Assembly: GCA_965153455.1 (NCBI GenBank)
Contig: OZ234499.1
Coordinates: forward strand, 17,542,271 to 17,606,270
From: Sphagnum compactum
Taxonomy: Eukaryota > Bryophyta > Sphagnopsida > Sphagnales
Direction of reading: 5' to 3'
Length of the DNA stretch: 64,000 nt
Part shown: positions 49,091 to 62,690 of the stretch, piece after piece
How positions within the stretch are numbered: position 1 is the stretch's first letter
Layout of the letters: each line of letters opens with the position of its first letter
Program-made: the position numbers and the translations under genes
The notes under the pieces: generated by a model
What the model saw: only the letters and a program-made list of their open reading frames with translations
Database searches by the model: none
What the model was told of the DNA's origin: nothing

Positions 49091-52000
49091 AAACTTAACA
49101 ATCTATTTTTAATGGTAAGAAGGTTTATGTACTAAACAACTAGCTTGGTGTTAAAGGACTTAACATTGGAGTCTTTACCACCACGTGAGAAGGCAACTTC
49201 AAATGATTCAACAAATTTTGTGAGAAGTATGGGAGCAATTCCAAAAACACGTTTGAATTTATTATATCACTTTTGGGCACCCAGAATGGTAGGCATTGGT
49301 GATAATTTTGGATTCTATCGTAATGAAATTCAAAACCTAAGGTGCATTCTATGGACCTCAATGCTCAAGATGATTAAGATTAGTAGATACACTTGTTGAA
49401 AAACTTCTTATCATCCAAAACATAATAAAACTTAGGCATTCAGTGCAATTTGGGCCCAAACTATATTTGGGTATCATCGTAATTTATTTACATAGTTTTC
49501 ATCACAACAAGAGCCCATGGAGGAGGCATTATGTTGACAATCATAATAGTATATTACCTAGCTCCTCATAATATACTTCATTAAAATGGTCATTATTTCA
49601 AATCCCCAAATTGAGACAAAAATAACATTGTCTTGTGAGTTTCATAATTCATTAGAAAACTTGAATAACACATAGACGATCTTGCAAGTCTTTTAAGAGT
49701 TTCACAATGGTATGCCAAACGTTTAAACATCATTGTAATTGCTTAGAATCAATATTTTAATGGTTGATGAATGTTGGCAAGTTCTTACTTTTATTTCCTA
49801 ACCAATAAGGCAAGGTCTTGCTGATTATTTTATTTGCATCATAAGGTATCAATATTAAAAATTCAAAAACAAATTCACATTTTATGAACTCCGTATCAAA
49901 GTAATGGGTGTTTGATTACCAATATACATAGTTTGTCGTAAGCAATACCAATTTGTTATCTATAAAGTTCAATTTTCAAGTACCACCTTTGAAAATTACT
50001 TGGTATAGAACCATCATAAGTTTTAGAGTTTAAATATTTTCTTTCTTTTTCACCTTGGTTACTTTGTTTTTTGGATTTTTCTAGCCCATGTATGCATATT
50101 ATAGATACATTTGAAATAATGTTTAAGGAAAGTACATAAAGCTTAAATTTTATAAGTTGTAATGAAGTCCTCTTATTATCACATAAAAAGTTGCAAAGTA
50201 CAACAAAGGAGTTTAAGGTAAATTACATATTCAAAACCCACCTTATAAGGATCTTATCAATTCTTTAGATGCTACCTACAAAGCAAGGAGTTCTTTAATC
50301 AATTTTTAACAAATTTAAGAAAGACAAGTAGGTTATTAATACCTTTATCAATGATTGACAACTTTTTCAATAATTGGCCAACATTAATTGGGTCTCTTTT
50401 GGCAATTTGTGTCTTGGGCTTTCAAACTTTCAAAACTTTTTGGAAACAAGTTTTTTTTTGAAATCACGAACCGGTGTTTTATAAATGTTTATAAAAATTG
50501 GTTCATTATCTCAAAAAGGACTTGTTTCCAAAAAGAATTGCAAGATCATTGAATTCAAAGAAAGTTTGATCCCTCAACCTCACTTTGAACATTTTGAACT
50601 CATAACAAATCTTAATAACCACAATGAGAATTCATGTTGGGGTCCTTGGAGTGCCTCATTTTCATTCCCAAACACTTTCACTAAATTCTTTAAATAGGCA
50701 ATGTAAATCTTGGGCTTGCAATGCTTAATTATTTATATCAAGCCTTAAGCAATAGGTTTCTTTTACTATTATATTTTATCCTTCTTTATCCTCCTCATTG
50801 GTCATAGATTTGTAAACAATTTTTTTTCTCCAATGCATATTATCAAGAAAAACATTATTGCAAATTATAAATATGACCAAAAAAAAGTCTATACAACCAA
50901 AAAAAACATTGTTTATTAAAAACATAATTTCCATCACAAACTTCCAATATAACAAAATTTCAATATAATCCATGCAAAAATCGTGAAACAATATGTTTGT
51001 GCAAATATATGGGTTTCAAATTGTAAAAATGGCATGAAAAATATATCTATTACTTTTACATAAATCATGTGTCTTTTCTACTTATGATGTCTTGATGTGA
51101 AGTACGTACGATTTATATTTTAATTGAATATGTGTAATATCGTGATGTAATTTTACATAAAATTATGTGATCTTGATGTATTAAACATGAACATTCATAT
51201 ATGTCATTCAAAACAAATGTGTCATCCATTTAAATATTTAGGATATTGAATACATATAAATATTGTTCACATTTAACCTAACATGGAATTCATGCAATTT
51301 TTGTACAAGCCCATGAAAACCAAATTTCACATAAAATTTATACAAACCTATGAAGCCTGGTAAGTTTGTAATGTTATTTTTATGTAATCTTTTATATGAA
51401 TTGATAAAAATACCCTTAAAAACTTGAAAATGTCCCAAAATCATTGAATTATGACTCAATAAAAATACAAGAAAAAATAATATCTATGCATGAAATGCAC
51501 TACACATCACAAACTTAATAGGTCACAATTTGGCAATAATAGTTGTGCGACATCTACTTTTCATAGGTTTGTATAAAATAAACATGGATGTCATTCATCT
51601 ACTTATGTTGTTTGAACATTGATATCATGCACATTGTTTAGACATGGATGATATATGTTATTTGTGTTGTTCACACATGAAAATCATACACATGACTCTC
51701 ATGTTTAAATAATGCACAACATTTGTGTTTAACTGATACGAACTTGTGAAATAACAGCTTTTGCACGCATTTGGAATGAACCCATGAAGCTTGTAAATTT
51801 GTGATGTAAGGAATTTTATCCATACCAACCCATATGTTTGCGACTTGCATCTAAATCAACCATTTTTTTGACTGCCAATGCAATTATCCTATGTGATACC
51901 ATGTAAAAACAACTTGTAATTGTACATGTGATTGCAAAATGGTTTTAAGTTGCATATGTGATTATGACTTGCAACTAATATTAATTTGGATAAAAATGAA

Positions 52001-52539
52001 GATGAAAAATGTAGTCACATCACCCAACAACTAATGGCAATATCGACTAATGGATGAAAATTTAATTTTTTGTGACTAGTATTATGTTTCATAGGTGATT
52101 AAACACAATTTTGTGTTTTATTTAACTTGAATTGTGACTACAAATTATATTCACAAATGCACATGTGTTTAGGTGTGAAGAAAATATGTTATGGTTGACG
52201 AAATTACTAGAGTTGGTGGTGTAAATTTTTGCTTTTTTATTTTAAGTGAAAAAATTTAAATGCATAATAAATTTTGGTAGATTTGTGAAAATTTCAAAAG
52301 ACTAATGGAAAAGGTTAAAAAGAACCATTACTTTCAATTTTCAGCATAATAGTGTTTTGTGTAGGTGTGAATATATATTTTTTAAAATGGGATTGTTGGA
52401 TTTGGTGATTTAAATTTGTTTTCTACATTATATAGAAAAATGCATCACTTCAATGAAATAGTTATTTATAGACAAGGTTTTTGCACAATGCAATTTGTGC
52501 ACTTTATTTTTTTTATTGATTTTGTGTTGTAATCACCTA
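49091..52539. other. Gene-free AT-rich interval
   Basis: No recognised coding gene, RNA gene or bounded mobile element. Short frames here have no domain signature. Confidence 0.4.
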
Positions 52540-53200
52540 AATTAGATTAACCTTAAATAGCCAAAAATATTTTAAACTGGAATAACCTAAAATAACATAA
52601 GATTAATTAACTCAGAATAACCTAGGGTAAAATAATTTAGAATAGGTTATGGTAAAATAACCTTGAATAGAAAAAAATAGCTAAAAATAACCTAAATAAT
52701 TATCAAAAGCTTAGGGTGTAACAATCTAAAATAACCAAGAAGAATTGTCATGGGCATAAAAAGAACTAAACAAGATTTCCAAACCACACAAACAAATGCA
52801 AGCCTAATTTTGGATCTAAGTCATGTAATAAAAAAATCAAAAGCAAAAAGTAATGTGTGTACAATGTGATGCAAAAAGACTTTATTACAAAAACATGAGA
52901 AGAGTGGAATAACTTAAAATAATAAAAAAATAAAATTTTAAAAAAGGTGAAATAACCTATACTAACCAAAAATAAAATAGGGTATAATATTTTAAAATAA
53001 CATAAGGCGAAATAATTTCAAATAATTTAAGGTGGAATAACTTAGAATAGTTGAAAATAGTTTTAAATAAAATATGGCCTAAAATAATTTAAGGTGAAAT
53101 AGTCTAGAATAATTCAGGATAAAATAGCTTATAATAACTTATAATAAACTAAAGTGGAATAATTTAAAATAATAAAAAATAGCCTAGGGTAAAAATGGTA
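52540..53200. repeat. Degenerate AT-rich tandem repeat (AATAACCTAAAATA-like)
   Basis: Repeated variants of AAATAACCTAAAATAA, GGTAAAATAATTTAGAATA and AAATAGCC, with a less repetitive gap at about 52740-52920. The unit is variable, 12-25 bp. Confidence 0.75.
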
Positions 53201-55444
53201 TTTAAACCACCTACCTACATGCTAGGTTTTATATTCTAACGTAAAAAATAACTTCAACACATGTCTCTGGAATAAATAAATAATTTTCAAGATTTTATTT
53301 CAAAAATAAAAATATTCTTGAATATTTTAAAAGGTTTTTCAATTTCCCTCCCAAAAAAAATTGTTCTCTAAAGATTTTTTTTTGGGAACATTTCAATATC
53401 TTTAAAATAATATAATTTGTGCCAACGTGTTGCAAAGTTACACTAGTATGGTATATATTGCAATTACTTTCCTCCGCAACAAATATGGACCATTCATCAC
53501 CATGTGCTCAAATATGGACCATTCATCACCATAGAGGATAGTAGACTTTTAATACTTGAACATCTTAGCAAGAATTTTTTTTACTTCTTTTGCATATACC
53601 TTTTTTGTGATGCATACTAAAAAAATCCTCTAGAATCAAAAGTCACATCTCCCATACATGTGAATAGGCACATCATGCAACCATATACATCTTTGCCTTG
53701 TAAGCATTGTCTTCCGGGAATTGTGCCATTCACATGTTCATACATGGGGAGGCCGGAACTTGAAACTTCCATCTTGGGAGCGCGTACCATGTTGTTCTGG
53801 CTATTTCTCTCGCGCTTACTCACCTTTCACTATTCTACGCGCTTCTAGTTTGTGTCAAGTGTTCTATTTTCCTCCCATGCCTACTTTACCTTTTCATCAT
53901 GTTAAGCAAATTTTTTATCCTGCAATACACTTTGATTTGGGGAAAGCAGGGCCACCATTGTGTTGTTCTTAGGTCCTATATTGGACTCTTCAATTGTACC
54001 AAATCTACATGCACAATTTGTGTGCCCAATTTTACCACCCAAGAAAATGTTACATTCTTTCTCCCAGCTGTGATGGTACCTTGGTAGCTTTGACACAAAT
54101 TATACTAGTTGTCGAAATGCTGAAATTTTCAATTTCTACTTTTTTCAAAGAATAAAATTTTAAAAGGGAAATGAAGAATCTTTACCATGAAGAACACTCA
54201 ATGGAATACCATGGAAACTCAATTCAACACTCAATTTAAATGACTTTTATATTTTTATATTTTTGCACACTTTGAAAATGATGAACATCATCTACCTTCA
54301 ATCAGTTTTCATCAACATACATTGGCATCTATCCTTTCTTTCTTGTGAATTTTTAGCAACATTAGCCCAATCACATTTTTCTATCATTTCTTGGTAAATT
54401 ATGTTCTTTTTTTCTTGGTTACACATTTCTGAGTTTAAGATTTGTGGAGTATATTAGGATGTAAGAATGAAAAATTTATTGTTGCATTTGATTTCATGTT
54501 GACATGCGAGATCCATCTTCAAAACTAGTGCAACCTCTGCGTAGCATTGATGCCATCACTTTATCTCCTATGGTCTATTGAAATCAACCAAAATTCAGGG
54601 AGCATAATATGTGACTATTACCATACACATGGATGAACATTGTCCCTCGAATCCTATAGCCATACATGGAAAACACATTTACATGACTCTTGACAAAACA
54701 ATTTCCAAAACCAAAAAGTCTTGTTGCATGAGAGACGTATGCATCCTACCAGGTCCAATCGACCCAGCATAATAAGCCATTGAAAAGGTTCTAGAAACAA
54801 AGCCTGGAAATAGCCTGAAGAGAACATGCCACTACAAACAAAGCATGAATGAACAACTCCCCCTCCCCCTTATCTAGCACCCTGCTCCCCCCAAATTGTC
54901 CTTTTCCATCAGAAGTCTGGATGAGTCCAAACCTGATTCGAAAGCTGCCACCCATGAGCTGAGAAACCCAAGATTTCCTTGAAGGACCAGCAGCCTCTTT
55001 GTCTATCAAGAGATATATATTAAGGTACTCTTGCTTCGTTGCTTGAAGTTTTACAAAGGTTTCTTAAGCTTTGGATTTCTCCGCTCAACAAACCTGCATA
55101 TTGTTTTGTCCCACACTAAGACAACATGTAGGGTAGACTGGTCCATCACCAATATCATGCCTATGACCAAACACTTACTTATATCTTCATCGTATGTGCT
55201 TCATTCATTTTGAGTGATTTAAAATGTTATGGAAGCACTGCCTCAAGTTCTCGAAATCACTTGAAGTGCAAAGGCAAAGGAGTAATGAAAAAATAACAAG
55301 AAGAAAAATTAAGCTTTTCAACTTACAAAATGCGTTTTTCTTTTTCCTCTCTCTCTCTCTCTTTGGACCCCTCCTATTCTCAAACCTCATAACTTTCTTA
55401 TTTTTTATTAATTTTAAACGATTTAAAATTCTATAGGAGTGCCA
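53201..55444. other. Gene-free interval upstream of the oxidoreductase
   Basis: No confident gene. 53650-54080 and 54790-55010 are less AT-rich than their surroundings. The minus strand at 55009-54791 has an open 72-codon stretch (starting MIDKEAAGPSRKSWVSQLMG) with balanced composition but no family resemblance, so I do not call it. A (CT)n-like run lies near 55350-55361. Confidence 0.4.
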
Positions 55445-55530
55445 CACGATGGCCACCGGTGCTGATAACTAACAGTCAGACATTTGACTGCTTAGCACGA
55501 TGGCCACCGGTGCTGATACCTAGTCAGACA
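55445..55530. repeat. Direct repeat in the oxidoreductase promoter region
   Basis: The 23-bp sequence beginning CACGATGGCCACCGGTGCTG is present without change at 55445-55467 and 55496-55518. Both copies are followed by a GTCAGACAT sequence. They lie about 230-300 bp upstream of the start codon. A second small duplication (GATATCAGAACT) follows at about 55560-55585. Confidence 0.88.
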
Positions 55531-55610
55531 TATTCATGCCAAAATATGACACGACTTGGGATATCAGAACTGGGATATCAGAACTCAGAATCTCTTGTCT
55601 TCTTTGCAAA

Positions 55611-55622
55611 TATATATATATC
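55611..55622 (+). promoter_or_regulatory. Possible TATA region of the oxidoreductase gene
   Basis: An ATATATATATAT-like stretch 130-140 bp before the start codon, followed by CT-rich sequence. It is suitably placed for a TATA box with a leader of about 100 bases; motif only. Confidence 0.35.
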
Positions 55623-55749
55623 TATCTCTCTCCTTGCTTGCAGGAGTCGTGAGCCGGTAGGTTTGTGTAGGTTTTTCAGCTCTGTGACCTTCTCACAATC
55701 CGGACTTCGATAGTTACTAAGCGTTTCTTTGTCGCTGGAGATTAAGAAG

Positions 55750-56921
55750 ATGAGTAATAGAGCGGTTGTATTGCAGACATGGGTTGCAAATAATCCTGAT
55801 GCTGGATTAGCACTGGTTACAAAGCCTGTGCCTGAGGCAGAGCCTGGTCAGGTAGTTGTTCACATCATACTACGCCCCGTCAATCCCACGGATCTGTTTC
55901 CCATCCGTACCCAAGGATACGCACATGCGAAAGATGGCTCTTTCACTCCAGGGTCCGAAGGTGTTGGAATCGTGTACGACGTGAGCAATTTTTTTCATGC
56001 GATTCCTTCCTTCCATTTGGTTGCACTTAATTTTCCTAGACTATTATGATAAACCCCGCATGACTGTTATGATTGATTGCTCCATCGAGCTCATATTGCT
56101 CTTGTCAAGTGTGTGTGCTTATAACTTGTTTCTGAAAATGCCGGCAGGTAGGAGAGGGAGTGACGACAGTAGTGAAAGGCCAAAGAGTGGTGCCATTCGT
56201 ACAAGTTGAGAATCTCAGGAAGGGACAAGGGACATGGCAAGAGTATGTTGCAGTCAGAGGAGATCTTCTGTGGGTTGTACCCGATTCCATTTCAGATTTT
56301 GCAGCAGCTCAATTTGTTATCAACCCATGGACAGTACACGGGATGTTAAGCGATCTTCAAATCCCCAAAGGTGAATACGTCTTACAAACAGCAGCAGGCT
56401 CCGCACTTGGTCGCCAATTGATCAAGCTTGCAAAGCATTGGGACATCAAAACTATCAATCTCGTACGCCGAAAGGAACAAAAGGAGGAGCTGAAGGCATT
56501 GGGTGCAGATGAAGTCATCTCCACAAATGACGAAGATGTGGTAACAAGAGTGAAAGAAATAACAGGCGGAAAACTCGCATACGGGGGTCTTGATGCTGTA
56601 GCCGGCGAACTTACAAAACAAGTCTGCGCTAGTGTGCGAGATGGAGGTCAAGTGTTCGTATACGGGATTTTGGCAGGTTGGGATGCAACAGTGGGAGTGG
56701 GAGATCTCTTCAGAGGCGTTCATTTGACAGGATGGATTGTGTACAGAGAGCTTGCAATCCCGGAGAGAAGAAGAGTCTTTATTCATGACGTTTCTAAGCT
56801 CATGGAAGACAAAATCATTGAGCCTAATGTGGGTGAGACTTATGATCTTGCTCATTTCCGCCTTGCAATCAAGAAATCCGAAGAAGTTGGACGAGGAGGA
56901 AAGGTGTTCCTCAAGAATTGA
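55750..56921 (+). CDS. NADPH-dependent oxidoreductase, MDR superfamily, enoyl reductase-like
   Basis: Exons 55750-55980 and 56148-56921 join in phase 0 across a 167-bp GT-AG intron (GTGAGC...GGCAG) and give 334 aa, typical of zinc-independent medium-chain dehydrogenases/reductases. The N-terminal GroES-like part contains HIILRPVNPTDLFP and TPGSEGVGIVYD. The Rossmann part contains QTAAGSALGRQLIKLAKHW at about residues 157-175, followed by KTINLVRRKEQKEELKALGA and ADEVIST. The INPWT...ML stretch before it and the TINLVRR segment resemble trans-2-enoyl-CoA/ACP reductase (MECR/ETR)-like proteins; quinone oxidoreductase activity is the alternative. The start MSNRAVVLQ gives no obvious transit peptide, so a cytosolic location is likely. 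An upstream in-frame ATG at 55729 would add seven residues. Substrate unknown. Confidence 0.9.
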
Positions 56922-59900
56922 AAAAAAACACATGCTATTAGCATTAAGTGGAGAAACTATTTGTCACTAAAAGGTCTTGGAAATGGTGCAGATGGGACAC
57001 TTCGCGATTCTACGCAAAAGTATTACGAAACCCTAACATTTTCTCAAGGGACAAAACAAAATTCTCCAACAACAATATGAATATTTGTGTGTAGAATATG
57101 AAAACTATTTTGTGTTTGTTTGTGTTTGGTGAAAGTTAAATTCCCCGTGGGAATTACATACAAGTAGCATTACTTTGAGTTGATATTTTAGCCCTCTGCG
57201 ATTCTCCTTTTGCTTGTTGGCTCTAGGACACTAGGCATTACATATAGCAAAGGACGTCGGGATGAAATGAAGCTTTTCATCCAGACGTCAGGATGAAATG
57301 AAAGTTTCCATCCGTCCGTCCGTCCGTCCGTCATCCATCCCGTCATCCGTCCCGTCATCCATCCAAACAGAAGACCCAATGTGTGAGTTGGCTTCTTGAA
57401 TTTCCACCAATCTAGTCCTGGCATGCCATAAACACAATGGGGACAAAGCGGAGCTTCCAGAAACAAGGCGTCACAAACACGCTGGCCCTGTCAATAGATG
57501 TTGTACGTGTGCATATATATATATATATAATTTTATGACTTATTTGTATGTGTTTGTGTGTATGTCCATATATGTGTTTATACATTTGTAATGACATTAA
57601 GATTATTATAATTAGAATATTGAACCACTTATGTGATTGTAATTTATTATATGCACATAATACATTTTGCAATTGAAAACATTTGATGTGTGTTGAATAA
57701 GAAAATAAAGCCATTGAACAACCAACACAAAAAATGAAAATTCATGAAACGAAAAATAAATAATTTATTTGTGTTATTATTTTATTTATTTATTCTTATT
57801 AAGATTATTAACATTGTTTGTCAATCATTGAAAAAGGAAAACATTTAGATGCAAAAGATGATCAAATGTGAACATTTTATTTGAACAAACATTGTGACAA
57901 ATTTACAATTAACAAAAAGAATAGTTGCACACATTTCATTGTCATTGTTGTGCAACCATATGCGTTTGCAATCATGAAAAAAAAAGTTTCAAATTAATGG
58001 ATTGAAATATTCAAAAATTTAAATAAGATAATTAAATTTTTGTTATGACAGTGATTTTATAAAAGCCTCAAGCTTCTATAAATTGTGATGTAAGGCATTG
58101 TTGTCATGAAATATATTTTTCATAAGTATGACAATATTCATTTTGTGTTATTGTGTGGTAATATAATGAGGGAACATAATTGGGTAATTTGAAAGCAAAA
58201 TAAATGGGTTTATGATATGTCCAATATGCTTGTGTTGTTCCATAATGACATTGTTGTATTGGTGCATTTGTCCATATGTGATCTATTTGTGTATCATTAA
58301 TAGTGGTGTTTTTCAAAAGAAGTGAGTTTTAAATTATATTTACTTATAATTGATTGTAATGTTGATGATTGATTTGTTTTGTTAAAAAGTCTATATTGAA
58401 ATCTCCAATTATTATAATTCAACAATGTGAAGGCATTTTCGTATAATGTTTTTTTAAATAAAATTAAAATATGACACTTGCATTTTGGGTGTTTATATAT
58501 TGCAATTATGTATAATGTTTTTCATGTGTTGTCATTTAAAAAGTGCGGTGATAAATTTAGCATTAGAATTTGTGATTGTTGTGTTTTCTATCAATGATAC
58601 ATTTTCATCATAAATTATCATAGTGCCATGTTCATCATAACATGATAATACATGAAATTTTTGTGAAAAAACATTGCAATTTTGTGAGTTTAAATGAACA
58701 TTCTTTTATTCTCATTTCATTTAAACAAAAAAATGTGATGCTAATAGATTTGAATCTGCAAAATATGTTCAAAATGTAATGTTGAAGAACGAGTATCAAA
58801 AGATTTTATAATTAAAAATTCTAAATGGTAGGACTTTAAAAAACAATAGCAAGTTTGTATTGTGCACTTGATTTTAATTGAAATATTTCTTTTTGAACAA
58901 AATGATCCACTTGAAAACTTTTATTCAATAATGGAGAAAATAAATCTAATTTTTCTTTTAAATGAACCTTTGATAATGCAGTATATGTTAAGCCATGTTT
59001 TGTCACATCGGTCGAATCAAATGCTAAACAATCAAAAGTCAATGCTTGTGAATAATGTATAATGTGTGCCACAACTAATTGAATTGGAAATTGGATTCTT
59101 GTGATAGTGTGAGAAGGATTATTCTCTATTTATATTTCGACAATTTTATGTTCAATTGATGTTTAAACATTGTTTATAAGCCTTGGGAATTCTTCATAGA
59201 TTTGTAAATTTTTAATTCATGTATTATGTCCAATTCGAAGATTATGAAAATGTATCCAAACTAAAGATTTTCAAATAGTTTCTATAAACTTTTCAAAAAA
59301 CCCAACAACACCATTCTCAAGACCATTTGATGTTTCATAATTCCCTACACACCACCAACATTTTTTTCTTAATCAAAATTTTGTAATGTTCGTTTCAAAT
59401 GGCAAATTTGATAATTTAAAATGAGAAGGGCATCTTTCAGCATGAACATCACATGCTAAGAATGTGAATGTTTGACTTAATATGTTTCAAAATAAATTTT
59501 TGTTATGCATAATTGTTTTAACATTAATGTAAAATAAATAATGGTAAAATGTTGTCCATCACTGGGGTTTTCAAAAAATTATTTTTCATAAATTTTATGT
59601 CTTCAATTATTCTTCATTATTTGTAAATGAAAAACCCTTTATGATTAATACATGAATAAATAAAATAATTATTTCATATCTTAAACCTTCATTTCGTTTA
59701 AGAATTTATACTATACAATTTTGTTTCCAATATATCATAATTTTATTAATAACTTTTAATTTAGACATATGAATCCATTATAATTTATCCACATAAAATA
59801 TTTATTAATGAATCATAAATCAATTATATCTATATATAATAAATGTTTTTATATTAATCATATAAAATATGAGGTATAAATTTAATCCAAATATTTTATT

Positions 59901-61272
59901 TTAATTTGAATATTAATTAATTAATATTAAAATGCTAACAAATTTTCTGAAATTATAGTTTTAATTCATTTTTACACATATAATCAAATATAATTGTGTG
60001 ATAATATATTTTACACATGTAAAATAAATATTTTTATTTTTATACACATATTATATAATTTTAAATTTAAATTTATGATAAAAATTTAATGTACAAATAA
60101 ATTATATGTTTCCTACATCTTACATTTCTATTTATTTTTTAAATTAAAATATTAAAAAATATTTATAATATATCATAATTATACCATTAAATTTTATTTC
60201 AAGGTATAATATTTAATTTAATCACATTGAATATTTAAAATGGACCCATCAAGTATATTTAAGAAAAATGTAATAAAATTTTTTATATTACCTATATAAA
60301 TTATCTCCTTACAATTTTTAGTTTATTATGTCCGTTTGTACTCATATTAAAATAATAATAGTCATTTTTGAATCATTGTAAAATAATTATATGACCACAT
60401 TGTTTTTGTAATGACACATCATTTTCATAGTTATTTTTTAGTCACATTTGAAATGACTTTATCATAGTCACATTTTCAAATGATATCTTGAACATCCACA
60501 TCATTTTGTTATCAATCATGGATGTTATATGGATGAAAGCTTGCAATGAAAAAATGATGTCATCCTCCTATTATCACCTCATCATCTACTAGTAAAATGC
60601 ACCACTAATATATGACTACAACTTTTCCACATAGAAGTTGAAATAATATTCTATGACTATAGTCAATTATGTTGTTGTTTAGAACATCTAGTCATTGATT
60701 TCTTGGTTGCAAAGGATAGAATTCTTTCTAATGAATAATGCGTTCAATTTCCCCCTACATTATTTAGTTTTAATTTTTAAAATAATTTTATTTGCTCTAT
60801 GGAAATAATGTTGCAAGAGGGTAAATTAACCAATCCTAGGCTAAAACCAAGGCTCTAGGTAGTTTTTTTTAATATGTCATACTTATATAAATGGGTAAGA
60901 ATTAGGGTTAGTTTATTCTCATTGTTTATTCCTTTTACCACCTTAGTGTGAATCCACCTTTAAAGAGTTTGTTATATTACCAACTTTATTTCTATGATGG
61001 GTTGTGTAGATGAGAGGTCATCTTTGAATGAATGGTTTTCCCATTTAATTTCAATGTTTCATGATTGATGGGGTTATGATGTGAAGCTTCAAGAATTTAG
61101 TGAAATATATATCTTTGAACTAGCACCCACATAGCACCATGAAGGATGGACAAACAATGGTTGGAAAACAATTATCCATTGGGTTCCAATTCTCGAGCTA
61201 ACCATGGTGGTTTGCTTAGTTATTTCTTTTACTACCTACCTACTAGTTGTTAGTAGGTGGGTAGTATTCTCA
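56922..61272. other. Gene-free, extremely AT-rich interval
   Basis: After the oxidoreductase 3' flank and a GTCC-type microsatellite (57299-57364), no coding gene is seen. About 59580-60380 is almost entirely A and T. An (AT)n run lies near 57514-57530. Confidence 0.45.
57299..57364. repeat. CCGT/CATC-type microsatellite
   Basis: Five CCGT units followed by variants of CATCCATCCCGT and CATCCGTCCCGT. The preceding 50 bp repeat a GACGTC.GGATGAAATGAA segment twice. Confidence 0.85.
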
Positions 61273-62690
61273 CATATACAATAACAATTGGTTTTCACAT
61301 CCAATTTTCACAACCTAATTATTGAATTTTTAATTAATTAAAACCAATTTTAATAATTAATTAATTATTTATTTATTTATTTCATCACACACACAAAAAA
61401 TCACCGTGTGAGAATAGTAGTAGAAATAATCTAAAAAAATAACAACAGTAAAAGGAAAAAATAATAACAACAGGACAATAACAACAACCTCGCGTGAGAA
61501 GAACAATAAGAAGAGCACAACACCAACTAATACAGGGACTCTAAGAACCAAATCTAAATTCTATGAAAGAACTTTTCCAATTTTCCAAAATATATATATA
61601 TGTATAAATTTGGATTGGTTTTCGTGACCAGTTTTCATTCATATCAAAATTTAAGGTCAATTTTCAATCTAGTTTTCACACGTAAAGGTGTCAATCAATT
61701 GTCATTATGAAAATTGGGTGATAATTGGGTCAAAAATTGAATGGGCATTCGAGAACCACCCAACACTAGTGAAAACAACCCTTACATATGCGTAAAACAT
61801 GTACTTACCAATGTTGGGCGATTTTCGTTTTTTTTTTAAAAATCAATCGATTTTGGTTGTTACATGATGTTATGAGAACCTAATAAATTGTCTAATATAT
61901 ATATATTTGTTTGGGCCAATGAAAATTGACCGAGGTACAAGGTTCTTAATTTTTCTAAACTCGCCCAATTCTTAAATGTGCAATTTTTGCATATACAATA
62001 ACAGTCAATTTTCACATTTAGTTTTCACAACTTGGTTATTAAATTTTTCATTAATTAAAATCAATTTTTCTTACACTTCAAAGATGACTAAAAATAAATG
62101 AAATTTTGAAAATTGGAACTATTTTTTTAATGCAAATTAAAAACTCCATAACTTCATTCGTAACTTCATTCGTAACTTCACCCTTCGCTACGAAAAAAGA
62201 AGAACAACAACACAACAAATAAAAATAACAACATCAACACACGAAAAGTAATGGCACCAACAAGCAAAAAGTAACAACACCAACGTGCAAGAGCAACAAC
62301 ATCAATGCACGAAGAGTAGCACCAATGTGAAAAGAGAAGCAACACCATGCAAGACAAGCAACAACACCACACAAAAAAAAAATCAACAACAAAAGAAGAA
62401 CAAGAGCACCAACACGAAAAAATTAACAATATCATGCAAAAAGAGTGGCAACTATTCAGGAAATTGTAATCTAGCACAAAGACTCTACAAACCATATGTA
62501 AGTTTTATGAAATAAATCTTCAATTCTCCAGAAAATATATCTTAAAAATTTGAAACCAGTTCTCACGATCGATTTTCATTCATGTGAGAACTTGAAATTG
62601 ATTCTCACTTTGGTTCTCACATGTAAAGGTGCCAACCAATTCTCATTGTGAGAACCAAGCTAAAAACTAGGTTGAAAACCATCTGATATT
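61273..62690. repeat. Two diverged tandem copies of a 500-700 bp repeat
   Basis: Copy 1 (about 61273-61760) and copy 2 (about 61990-62690) share in order: CATATACAATAACA, TTTTCACA.C..ATTTTCACAAC, TTAATTAAAA.CAATTTT, an AACAACA-rich stretch, TTTTCATTCAT, TCACA.GTAAAGGTG.CAA and CAATT.TCATT.TGA. Parts of each copy are also partly self-complementary, so each may be a miniature inverted-repeat element. No coding gene. Confidence 0.65.

Noticed and set aside
54791-55009. Minus-strand frame starting MIDKEAAGPSRKSWVSQLMG, with gene-like composition.
   Set aside because: No recognised domain, no clear splice partners, and it ends in a low-complexity region; too weak to call a gene.
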